Below are positions 20,052 through 28,542 of a stretch of DNA of 47,249 bases, piece after piece; position 1 is the first letter of the stretch, and each line of letters starts with the position of its first letter. Both the position numbers and the translations under genes were made by a program. The stretch comes from an uncultured Prevotella sp. Its GTDB lineage: Bacteria; Bacteroidota; Bacteroidia; Bacteroidales; Bacteroidaceae. The notes beneath the pieces were generated by a model. The model was not told the origin of the DNA. It searched no databases and was given only the letters and a program-made list of their open reading frames with translations. The stretch covers positions 1-47,249 of the forward strand of contig CAMVUM010000026.1 in NCBI GenBank assembly GCA_947170725.1, given 5' to 3'.

Positions 20052-23000
20052 ATGAAAAGAATCCTTTTTTTATGTGTGTTCTTCTGCCTCATGGCCCTTA
20101 CAGTCCGTGCGCAACGTCATGTCGACAAGCTCGATCGCGGTCTTGTAGCTGTGAAGGTTAGCGGCGGTGTCTACTGCAGCTGGCGCATATTAGGTGAGGA
20201 ATACTACGATGTGACCTACAACATCTATCGTGACGGAACCAAGCTCAACGACAAACCGCTCACCGTGTCCAACTATACCGACGCTGGCGGAACGGTGTCT
20301 TCTGTTTATACCGTCGAACCAGTTGTCCGCGGCGTAGCCCAGGCCAAGAGCAAGGGAGCCAAGCCTATGTCTAACAACTATCTTGAACTCCGTCTCAATC
20401 ATGGCAATTTGCCCGGAACGTTCGTTCCCAATGATGCCATTGCGGCCGATCTCGACGGTGACGGTGAGTTGGAATTGATCATTAAGTTTGACCATGCCAA
20501 TACCGGTGATGACACTTATACCGTCATCGAAGCCTATAAACTTGACGGAACGAAGCTTTGGTGGATCAACTGCGGCCGCAACATGGGTGATTTCCAGAAC
20601 AACGAAATCAATATTGCCGCCTACGACTGGGACCTTGACGGACGTGCCGAGTGTATCATGCGCGCTGCTGACGGAACTGTCATCCACATGGCTGACGGAA
20701 CGACCCAGACCATCGGTGACCCGTCGAAGAACTACCGTCCCACGGAGGACGGCCAGTGGTTTGTTCATGACGGTGCCGAATATCTTCTCTACCTCGACGG
20801 ACTGACGGCCAAGCCTTATCAGGTGATGCCCTATCCGTTGAAACGTTTGGAGTCAGGCGAGAGCAGTCTTGAAGCAGCGTGGGGTGACGGCTACGGCCAC
20901 CGCTCCTCAAAATATTTCTTCGGTGCACCCTATCTTGACGGAAAGAAGCCCAGCATCTTCCTTGCCCGCGGTATCTACACCCGTCACAAGATGATTGCCT
21001 ACGACGTTAATCCTGTCGACCACTCGCTGACCACTCGCTGGACATGGAACTGCAATACACCCGGTTCTATCTGGTATGGTCAGGGTTACCACAACTATAT
21101 CATTGCCGATGTCGATTGGGACGGACGTGATGAAATCGTCTTCGGCTCAATGACCATCGACGACAACGGTCGCGGTCTTGCTTCTACGGGTCTCGGTCAT
21201 GGCGACGCCCAGCACGTGAGCGATTTTGATCCATACCGCCATGGTCAGGAATTCTTCGGATGTAACGAAGACCTTCCCGGAAACAACCTTTGTGATGCCA
21301 CTACACGAAAGATTCTTTACCGTTATTCTTGTGGTAATGACGACGGCCGTGCTATCATGGGAAATTTCACAAACGACTTTCCTGGATGTCAGGGCGTTTC
21401 GGCCCGCGACCCCGGACTGGTAAGTTCCGTTACCTATAAGACTTTGGACGGCGGTTCAAAGAACAATATCGCTCAGAACATGAACATCTATTGGGATGGT
21501 GATCTCTGCGAAGAGACATTCAATGGTTCCGGAAGTTATGATACCGAGGGTGTTATCCTGAAGTACGGCGCAGGAACGATAGCACGTCTTTCTGGCTCGC
21601 TGACCAACAACTATACTAAGGCGACTCCATGTCTTATGGCCGACCTCTTCGGCGACTGGCGCGAAGAGATTGTCATGCGCACGGCTGACAATAACATCCG
21701 TATTTACACTTCTACCATTGCAACAAAGTGGCGTAACTATACTCTGTGGCATGACCATCAGTACCGTAATGCCATCGTTTGGCAGATGAACGGCTACAAC
21801 CAGCCGCCTCACGTGAGCTACTTCCTCGGTGAGATGGAGGGTATCACCGTAGCACCGCCACCACTCACAACCACCGGCCGCACAGTTATTGCCAACGGCT
21901 CATCCATTGGCAGTGACTGCAACGACAAGCATATCATGCTTGACGAGACCGGCGACATGACTGTCAGTGTCATCGACGGTGTTTCTCCATATATCCTCAC
22001 CGACAATGCCCCCACATGGGTTCAGGGTCGTGATAATGTTTCAAACATCGTCACCGAATCCTACACTCACACCCTGACCGGTGGTGCCCTGACCGGTGAC
22101 ATGCGTCTGGTCAAGCAGGGCGACGGAACCCTCGTCATGCCCGCAGCGTCACATTCCTATACCGGTTCTACCGATGTATGGGCCGGAACACTCCGTCTTG
22201 ACGGCAGTTTGGAGAACAGCCGTCTTTGGCTCAATCGCCACACGACGCTCATCACCGACGGCGGAAAATTCATGAAAGGTATTCAGGCTGACTACAACTC
22301 TACTATTGTTCCCGGAGGACATGGAACTGTCGGCAGTGTGACCGTCGATTCCCTCATACTTAATTTCGGAGCAGCTGTAGCTATCGACCTCAATGCTACT
22401 GACCGCACGGCCGACCACATCAACGTCGCTACGCTTTCCATTGAAAAAAAGATCTGGACGAATGGCCCGGCCTATTCTACACCGGTTTTCCATATCAATC
22501 TCATTATGGAGAGTGACAATGTTGCAGACGGTGAAGGAAAATATCTGATTGGCGAAGTCGGCAAGCTCGACGGAAGTCTTGACGATATACTCATAGAGGG
22601 TGTGACGTCATACAAGTCGGTACTTTCGTTGGAAGACGGCAAGCTCTATCTCACGCTGACAGCCTTCCATGCTGGAACGGTCAACTGGATTGGCGCTGAG
22701 GATGCCGTCTGGAGCACGGATGGTTCTGCTAACTTCGAGTCGGCCGACGGCTCCGGTATGCGCGGCTTCGTTCCCGACGATGAGGTAGTCTTTGACGACA
22801 ACGCCGTTTCGACCGATGTCATCATTTCAGGAAAGGTCAAGCCTTCAAGCATCGTGTTCAACAACGCTAAGAAGACATTCACCATCAGCGGTGACAGTAT
22901 TGTAGGCAAACCGACGATGACCGTCAATGGAACCGGAACTGTCATTATCAACAATGAGAACCGCATCGGATCTACATTCATCAATAGTGGTAAACTATCT

Positions 23001-24539
23001 GTAGCCAAGCTGGCAAACAACGCTGGAGCTGACTATGGCTCATTGGGTGGAGTCACTTCCGCCATCAATATTTCCGGAGATGCTACACTTGCTGTTCAGG
23101 AAAGCTTGACCACATCACAGACAATAAATGTTGGGGATGGAGGAGCAAATATTGATGTAATAAATGGAACGACACTGACCATGTCGACTGGTATCAAGCA
23201 GAGCGTTTCCGGTCAGACCCTGACCAAACTCGGCGAGGGTGCGCTTACGCTGGGCTCAGGAAACTCAGTGTCTAAGTTGGTTATCCGTACCGGTTCTGTC
23301 AACGTGACAGAAGCCAACAATATCGCCCAGCTTCCGTCGACGGTTGCATTCGAGGGCGGTGTGCTCTATGATTCAAATTCAGAAGGTTCTTATTCTACCA
23401 ACCCTGCCAATTTCGTTGTAGAAGAAGGTCAGACAGGAACTATCTACTGTGACCCGCGCTGCGAATATACCGGAAATTACTCAGGATCAGGTCGTCTTAC
23501 TATCTACGCTGCAGGTGTGCGCAACTATATAGCAGGTAACTGGAACAATTTCACGGGAACGCTTGTTCCTGCTCTTAGCAAGCGCGGCACCTACGACCCA
23601 GTGTTCTATTTCACCAGCACCTCAGGTCTTGTCAATGGTACTTTGTTGCTTAACACAGGAATGACAATTGATAACAACGGAAAGAACATACCGCTCGGAA
23701 CCGTTACGGGCATGGGTACACTGGTCGGTACAGGAAGCTACTATGTCGGTGACAACAATGCTGATTTCGTTTTCGGCACCTATTCAACGTCAAAGATAAT
23801 CAAGCGTGGAACGGGAACGATGAAGATTCTTTCGCTCGGCCGTATCACAGCCCCGGTAGAGGTTCAGGCCGGAACGCTTTCGTTCAATAACTCAGCTCTG
23901 GCAACTCTCGTCAACGGAACAAACGCCATGACCGTCAACGGAAGCGGTGTGCTGCTCGCCCAGGGACTTCTCCACTCGCTTGCCGTAAATTCAGGTGGAG
24001 CACTCTATCCGCGTGCTTCTTACGATATGGACAGTCCCGGTACGATCAAGGCCAATGGAGCGTTGACAGTCGCCAGTGGTGCCACCGTCGGGCTTGTTAT
24101 CGGTAGCAAGTGTTCTCAGCTTCAGGCCAAATTTATCACTATCAATGGTGTTCTCAAGGTGTCTTTGGCTGACAATTTCGTGCCGAAGGATGGCGCGGAA
24201 TATACTTTGTGGACAGCATCAGAGTCGTTCGGAGGTACGCCTACACTCGAACTTCAGGAACTTCCGGACGGTTTCGCTTGGGATACTACAGGGCTTCTTT
24301 CGACTACAGGCGTGATTAAGGTTGTCAATGCGAGTGGTATAAGTTCCGTTTCTGGTAGTGACGAGGTTGAATGTGAAGTCTATTCTCTGACAGGTCAGAA
24401 GATTGCAACCTTCACCGCCCCGCGTTCAGACGTGCGTAGCCACATATCATCTTATTCTAATGATATGAACGCGCGTACATATATAATTAAGATGCGCTCG
24501 GCAGCAGGAATGGAAGTGAAGAAGATTAACGTCAAGTAA
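20052..24539 (+). CDS. PL11 rhamnogalacturonan lyase with autotransporter-type beta repeats
   Basis: The signal peptide (1-20, ending TVRA) is followed by a polysaccharide lyase family 11 catalytic propeller over about residues 22-615. It contains the calcium-binding loops DLDGDGELELIIK, DWDLDGRAECIMRAADGT and DVDWDGRDEIVFG, and a late WREEIVMRTADN-type strand. PL11 enzymes cleave rhamnogalacturonan-I by beta-elimination. Residues 650-1400 are extra. They are a beta-helix-like region with three autotransporter-associated repeats (KQGDGTLVM...AGTLRLDG near 685, LTKLGEGALTLGSG near 1056, IKRGTGTMKIL...AGTLSFNN near 1249). The last 65 residues form a sorting-like tail (VYSLTGQKIATF ... TYIIKMRSAAG). 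At 1495 residues it is more than twice the usual PL11 size. Surface display is inferred. Confidence 0.9.
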   Translation: MKRILFLCVFFCLMALTVRAQRHVDKLDRGLVAVKVSGGVYCSWRILGEEYYDVTYNIYRDGTKLNDKPLTVSNYTDAGGTVSSVYTVEPVVRGVAQAKSKGAKPMSNNYLELRLNHGNLPGTFVPNDAIAADLDGDGELELIIKFDHANTGDDTYTVIEAYKLDGTKLWWINCGRNMGDFQNNEINIAAYDWDLDGRAECIMRAADGTVIHMADGTTQTIGDPSKNYRPTEDGQWFVHDGAEYLLYLDGLTAKPYQVMPYPLKRLESGESSLEAAWGDGYGHRSSKYFFGAPYLDGKKPSIFLARGIYTRHKMIAYDVNPVDHSLTTRWTWNCNTPGSIWYGQGYHNYIIADVDWDGRDEIVFGSMTIDDNGRGLASTGLGHGDAQHVSDFDPYRHGQEFFGCNEDLPGNNLCDATTRKILYRYSCGNDDGRAIMGNFTNDFPGCQGVSARDPGLVSSVTYKTLDGGSKNNIAQNMNIYWDGDLCEETFNGSGSYDTEGVILKYGAGTIARLSGSLTNNYTKATPCLMADLFGDWREEIVMRTADNNIRIYTSTIATKWRNYTLWHDHQYRNAIVWQMNGYNQPPHVSYFLGEMEGITVAPPPLTTTGRTVIANGSSIGSDCNDKHIMLDETGDMTVSVIDGVSPYILTDNAPTWVQGRDNVSNIVTESYTHTLTGGALTGDMRLVKQGDGTLVMPAASHSYTGSTDVWAGTLRLDGSLENSRLWLNRHTTLITDGGKFMKGIQADYNSTIVPGGHGTVGSVTVDSLILNFGAAVAIDLNATDRTADHINVATLSIEKKIWTNGPAYSTPVFHINLIMESDNVADGEGKYLIGEVGKLDGSLDDILIEGVTSYKSVLSLEDGKLYLTLTAFHAGTVNWIGAEDAVWSTDGSANFESADGSGMRGFVPDDEVVFDDNAVSTDVIISGKVKPSSIVFNNAKKTFTISGDSIVGKPTMTVNGTGTVIINNENRIGSTFINSGKLSVAKLANNAGADYGSLGGVTSAINISGDATLAVQESLTTSQTINVGDGGANIDVINGTTLTMSTGIKQSVSGQTLTKLGEGALTLGSGNSVSKLVIRTGSVNVTEANNIAQLPSTVAFEGGVLYDSNSEGSYSTNPANFVVEEGQTGTIYCDPRCEYTGNYSGSGRLTIYAAGVRNYIAGNWNNFTGTLVPALSKRGTYDPVFYFTSTSGLVNGTLLLNTGMTIDNNGKNIPLGTVTGMGTLVGTGSYYVGDNNADFVFGTYSTSKIIKRGTGTMKILSLGRITAPVEVQAGTLSFNNSALATLVNGTNAMTVNGSGVLLAQGLLHSLAVNSGGALYPRASYDMDSPGTIKANGALTVASGATVGLVIGSKCSQLQAKFITINGVLKVSLADNFVPKDGAEYTLWTASESFGGTPTLELQELPDGFAWDTTGLLSTTGVIKVVNASGISSVSGSDEVECEVYSLTGQKIATFTAPRSDVRSHISSYSNDMNARTYIIKMRSAAGMEVKKINVK

Positions 24540-24551
24540 GCCGTCACGGCT
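24539..24551 (+). terminator. short hairpin at the PL11 stop codon, possible terminator
   Basis: AGCCGT-C-ACGGCT, beginning at the last bases of the stop codon region and followed by CTTTCATTT, makes a short GC stem. It is short and the T-run is impure, so it is only a possible terminator. It directly precedes the structured RNA candidate. Confidence 0.4.
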
Positions 24552-24785
24552 CTTTCATTTAACTTGAATGGCAAATCTTGCTGATTAATGAATAGCATAA
24601 AACACCATTCAGGTTAAATTGAAAGAACTGTGAGTAAATCGATTCGCTTGGAAAGCGAGGAAGGCGGATCGAAGAGAGGCGAGAACTTCAGATGTTTGAA
24701 GTCAGAATGAAGAGGCATGATGACCTTTCATTGGTGAACCAGTAGGATCGGTTCCCTCAGTGATGGGAGGCAATCATGCCTCTTC
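24551..24785 (+). ncRNA. candidate structured RNA, four hairpins
   Basis: This gene-free stretch folds into consecutive stems readable by eye. P1: TCTTTCATTTAACTTGAATGG (24551-24571) with 24605-24626, nearly perfect. P2: TCGATTCGC (24639-24647) with GCGGATCGA (24664-24672), enclosing or competing with CGCTT/AAGCG (24645-24649, 24653-24657). P3: ACTTCA/TGAAGT (24685-24690, 24697-24702). P4: GAAGAGGCATGAT (24709-24721) with its perfect complement (24773-24785), continuing inward through TCATTG/CAGTGA and GAACC/GGTTC (24736-24740, 24750-24754). That P4 arm is about 77 nt long with symmetric internal loops. It lies between the PL11 gene and the promoter of the next gene. It may be a small RNA or a 3' untranslated structure. 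I do not recognise it as a named family. Confidence 0.55.
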
Positions 24786-25008
24786 TTTACGCACTCTTCG
24801 CTCAGATATTAGTAAAGTTGTAACATGGGATTATGGTGGAGTGGGGGAGTATGCTATCACGCTGCCGTGGTTTTTAGGTAACGACGTTCATTGTTCATTC
24901 CGCGTTTCGCTGTATTGTATGAATGAAGTTTTGGAAAGGGGCCTTTTGGGAAACAGCACAAGATTATGTTTTAAACATTTTTTTTAGGTTAAAAATCATT
25001 TTTTATGG

Positions 25009-25038
25009 TTTGTGGTGCGATTATTGGCGTAAATTTGC
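25009..25038 (+). promoter_or_regulatory. promoter of the large secreted protein gene
   Basis: TTTG at 25009-25012 and TAAATTTG at 25031-25038 have 18-nt spacing, a good Bacteroidota promoter. The start codon is 52 bp downstream, after an A/T-rich leader with AAAAAA runs typical of well-translated Bacteroidota genes. Confidence 0.8.
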
Positions 25039-25090
25039 AAAAAATCTATAAGAAACTATTATTACTAATTAAAAAAACGCTATTTTTATT

Positions 25091-27979
25091 ATGAGAAGAA
25101 GACTACTACTGCAATTATTAGCAGCTTTGGGATTCGTGTCGGCTTCGGCTTATCAGAATGGCGAGTATATCTATACTCCGGATTCAAAGTATAAGGCGAC
25201 TACTCCTAACTATGTAAATAATGGAGATTTCTCCAATCAGTTTACAGGTTGGTCAAATGGTTCTGACGATTCTCCCGCTGATCCTTCAACGTCTGCATGG
25301 CGTCTGGTTACCGAGGTAGGTCCTAACGGCGAGACTGTCATCGAGTCTCTTGGTGATGCTTCAGGAAACACTTTGGCTCGCATGTGGTCGGTAGATCAGC
25401 TGGGTGGTGCCGGACTCTACGTTTATTCTTATTACATCAACGGTGGTCAGAACACAGGCAACACATCCATCTCTGCTGGTTCAGCAAACTACCTTAATTT
25501 CTATGTAAACAACGACGGAACATACGCAACCAATACCCGCAATGTAGCTGAATTCACTGCTTTTGGTGAGACATGGTCACTCGTTAGTGATACCGTTCAG
25601 CTCAATCAAGGTGACTTCCTCGTTATGTTCGCCGATCGAATGGCTACTGGTACACGTCTGACAGGCTTTTCTATCAATAAGGTTTCGGAGGTTTTCGACG
25701 ATCGTCTCGTTGACGCAAAGAAAGAATACATCAATACTCTTCTTGCCGGTCCGTGGGATGACAAAGAGTCTGTAGAAGAAACCAAAGAAATGTTGCAGGA
25801 ATTTTATGATTTGCTTGTTGATGACGACATCGATCAGATGAACAGTTATATGAATGAAGTCGATGTTATCATTGAAGATTTCCTTTCATTGAATACTGCA
25901 AGTATGATGGGTAGCTTCTCTCACTGGTATAACAGTACTAAATATCAGAAAGCTACCAAGATCGGTGATTGGGAATTCACTGGTGGACGTATCTACCACT
26001 GTAACAATGTCTATGAGGAAGAGGATATGCAACGCGTAACCCACGAAATGCCGCGTTTTTTTGACCTTCCCAATGCTACAGGCTACGTTACGAAGTCATG
26101 GGATCCCGGAACTTATATGATGAAGATGGATGTTATGGGTTATCACTATTTGAAAGGTACATCTTCTCAGTATGACGCCGACCTCGACTCAAAAGTTATG
26201 GGAGTCAAACTCGTTGGTAATGATGTTGAGCTGGACATAAGCCCGCTGAATACACGCCGTTTTAAGAGCCACGTTATCTTCTTCACTGTTCCTGAGGATC
26301 AGGCAGGTGTTGCAGGCAATATAAAGTTCGGCTTCGAATATAATGCACCAGAGGACGAAATCGATGTAAAAAGAGGTGGATGGCTGGCATTCTCTCACGT
26401 AGACGTTCGTCGTGTCGGTATATCAGAGGAAAAACAGCGGCATATTGAACTTGTGAAGAGAATTGCTGAAGCTCAGAATGCTCTGAAAGTTATGATCGAC
26501 TCAGCTGTTATCGTATCTGCAAAGACAGACCTCTATAAGTGGGGTATGGCTCAGATGAATGACTCTACAGCAAAGGGTCAGGCTGAATATGCAATCTCTC
26601 TGACAAAGATTGATGCAGACGGCAAGGAAATTTTCGTTGACGATGATGCAGACGCTGTTTATGACAAGACTCTGAGTGACATGATGGCTGTTGTTCGCAA
26701 GGGTATGCAGAATCTCTATGGCTATTGCCAGCCCTATTTCGATTTGAATGATGCTGTTTCTGCTGCAGAACTTGCTCTTGCTGATCCGGTTAATGCAAAT
26801 GGTGACGCCGCTTTGAAGGCTGCTGTAAACACTCTGATTTCTGAGGCTAAGGCTCTTATTGCAACATACGCTGTGCTTGAGGATAATGACGCTATCCTTG
26901 CCGAATCAGATAAGTACACTGAAAAAACTGTAGCATTGAAGAACGCTCTTGCTGACTATCTGTCAACAACCGCTTCATACGAGAATCCTTCTAATGTTGA
27001 AGTTACGAACGGTGACTTCGCGACGAAGAGCACTTCTGGATGGACATTCACAGCTAATGACACTTCTAAGGAGAACTTTAAAAACTCTGACAACACATCT
27101 TATGATGCAGGCAACTGTATGCAGGTATGGCGCGGTAACACCGCTTCTCCTAACTCTATGCTGAAGCAGGATGTTACTCTGAAGTATAAGGGTCTCTATC
27201 TCTACTCTGCAACTGCTCATGCTTTCAACGACGGAAATGCTGGTTACGACCTCGCTATGGGTCAGCTCATTGAGAATCCTGAGACTGGTCTGGCTTCTGA
27301 TACAATCTACACAGCCGATAACAACAAGGTTCGTTTGTTCTTCGGTCCGGTTGGCGCTTCTGACTCTGTACGTGTTCACAGCCGTATGGTAGAATGGTCT
27401 GGCAACACACAGTATAACGGTTATGTCGGTGGTTCTTACTTCGTATTCGTTGAGAAGACAGACGAGGTTGAGGCTACATACGAGATAGGTATGAGCACAT
27501 TCGGTCAGGTTGACAAGCAGGGTGCAAATACCTACGGCTTTGGTGACAACAAGGTTCTTTACTACGGTGATCCTACAAAGGCTATCGCTGCTTTCAAGGC
27601 TGACGTCAACACACAGCTGGCACAGGCACAGCAGGTTCTTGATGCAAATCAGGCTTCTGAATATCAGGGTGTGCAGAATGCGGTTTCACGTCTGAGCCGT
27701 CGTCTCGCTGATGCCAAGGCTCTGGCAGCCGGTTCTCTGGCAACAGCAAAGGAACTCTCAGCTCTGGCTAACGCTGCTGCATACGCAGTTGAAATGGCTA
27801 ACAATGTGAACGATATCGCTACCGGCATCAACACTGTTTCTTCAGATGTTGTGAAGGCTAACGTTGTCAATGGCGTTTACAACCTTGCTGGCGTTCGCGT
27901 TGCAGACGACCTGAAGAGCCTCAACTCTCTTGCCAAGGGTCTCTACATCTTCAACGGCAAGAAGTATGTTGTGAAGTAA
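25091..27979 (+). CDS. large secreted multidomain protein with C-terminal sorting tail
   Basis: The 962-residue protein has a signal peptide (MRRRLLLQLLAALGFVSASA), then two beta-sandwich modules that resemble carbohydrate-binding domains. One covers about residues 40-200 (NYVNNGDFSNQFTGWSN..., GAGLYVYSYYI) and one about 655-830 (NVEVTNGDFATKSTSGWTF..., YKGLYLYSATAHAF). Both start with the same NGDF...GW pattern. Between and after them are alanine-rich helical regions (AAELALADPVNANGDAALKAAVNTLISEAKALIATYAV and AFKADVNTQLAQAQQVLDANQA). The last 40 residues are a typical Prevotella secretion tail (VYNLAGVRV ... LAKGLYIFNGKKYVVK). No catalytic motif is visible. Codons are more T-ending than in purL, consistent with strong expression or a different origin. 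It is monocistronic. Confidence 0.8.
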   Translation: MRRRLLLQLLAALGFVSASAYQNGEYIYTPDSKYKATTPNYVNNGDFSNQFTGWSNGSDDSPADPSTSAWRLVTEVGPNGETVIESLGDASGNTLARMWSVDQLGGAGLYVYSYYINGGQNTGNTSISAGSANYLNFYVNNDGTYATNTRNVAEFTAFGETWSLVSDTVQLNQGDFLVMFADRMATGTRLTGFSINKVSEVFDDRLVDAKKEYINTLLAGPWDDKESVEETKEMLQEFYDLLVDDDIDQMNSYMNEVDVIIEDFLSLNTASMMGSFSHWYNSTKYQKATKIGDWEFTGGRIYHCNNVYEEEDMQRVTHEMPRFFDLPNATGYVTKSWDPGTYMMKMDVMGYHYLKGTSSQYDADLDSKVMGVKLVGNDVELDISPLNTRRFKSHVIFFTVPEDQAGVAGNIKFGFEYNAPEDEIDVKRGGWLAFSHVDVRRVGISEEKQRHIELVKRIAEAQNALKVMIDSAVIVSAKTDLYKWGMAQMNDSTAKGQAEYAISLTKIDADGKEIFVDDDADAVYDKTLSDMMAVVRKGMQNLYGYCQPYFDLNDAVSAAELALADPVNANGDAALKAAVNTLISEAKALIATYAVLEDNDAILAESDKYTEKTVALKNALADYLSTTASYENPSNVEVTNGDFATKSTSGWTFTANDTSKENFKNSDNTSYDAGNCMQVWRGNTASPNSMLKQDVTLKYKGLYLYSATAHAFNDGNAGYDLAMGQLIENPETGLASDTIYTADNNKVRLFFGPVGASDSVRVHSRMVEWSGNTQYNGYVGGSYFVFVEKTDEVEATYEIGMSTFGQVDKQGANTYGFGDNKVLYYGDPTKAIAAFKADVNTQLAQAQQVLDANQASEYQGVQNAVSRLSRRLADAKALAAGSLATAKELSALANAAAYAVEMANNVNDIATGINTVSSDVVKANVVNGVYNLAGVRVADDLKSLNSLAKGLYIFNGKKYVVK

Positions 27980-27993
27980 ATCTCAAAGGAGAA

Positions 27994-28068
27994 AATCCTA
28001 AAAACCAATAACAGAAAAAGAGCTGCCTCTTAGGGGTGGCTCTTTTTCTGTTATTGGTTTTTAGGATT
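27994..28068 (+). terminator. terminator with a 30-bp perfect stem
   Basis: 27994-28023 and 28039-28068 are perfect inverted copies over 30 bp with a 15-nt loop. The stem contains AAAAAGAGC/GCTCTTTTT, so the inner part works as an intrinsic terminator with a T-run and, on the other strand, as one too. The right arm ends inside the following gap. The stem is much longer than needed for termination. Confidence 0.85.
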
Positions 28069-28137
28069 ATGTATCAAGGTTGTTAGGAAGATAACCAGAA
28101 CGCTGTAGATGCTGATTCAGACCCATATTGTCCAATA

Positions 28138-28210
28138 TGTAGGGACATCGTTTTGCGATGTTTTTGAATATCAACTGATTATGTCAACGTGCCCAAGGCT
28201 TGTCCCTACA
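28138..28210. repeat. REP/BIME-like element, copy 1
   Basis: The 73-bp element has 9-bp inverted ends, TGTAGGGAC (28138-28146) and GTCCCTACA (28202-28210). Next to each end is a different small palindrome: ACATCG/CGATGT on the left and an ACGTGCC...GGC(T)TGT type on the right. The reverse complement of the whole element matches 46166-46241 with only scattered differences. GTAG followed by a palindrome is the layout of REP sequences moved by RAYT transposases; two such units head to head make a BIME. The family assignment is inference. Confidence 0.85.
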
Positions 28211-28448
28211 GTTCTGCTACACCTTACCAAAAACTTATGATGATTGCAAATCCGATATGGCGTTGTAGTATGGTTGCTGTCTTTCGAACACCCTGATTCG
28301 CAAATCCGCACAACGTGATGATTTTTCTTGTTTCCCTCTTCCTTCTTCCTATTTCAAGGTCATGACGTTAAAACCCTACTACGATAACACCCCTGAAAAC
28401 CAAATGTCAGAAAACAATGTAGTTATTATTAAATTTATTGTAGATTAT

Positions 28449-28480
28449 TTTGGATAATTCACTTTTTTATTGTTATTTTG
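28449..28480 (+). promoter_or_regulatory. promoter of the fasciclin/SusCD operon
   Basis: TTTG at 28449-28452 and a TTATTTTG (28473-28480) close to the -7 consensus are separated by 20 nt. The first fasciclin gene begins 63 bp downstream. No regulator gene or obvious operator lies beside it. Confidence 0.6.
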
Positions 28481-28542
28481 CAATTCGAACTACATTAAAT
28501 ACTCAAGTGACAAAACAAATATTATATACTAACTATTAATTT

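Noticed and set aside
24760..24987. 75-codon + strand frame after the PL11 gene
   Set aside because: Its start lies in the right part of the structured RNA candidate (24709-24785), and it shows no family motif or signal peptide.
24760..25090. tRNA or 16S/23S fragment in the gap
   Set aside because: No cloverleaf with TTCGA arm or CCA end, and no rRNA motifs seen.
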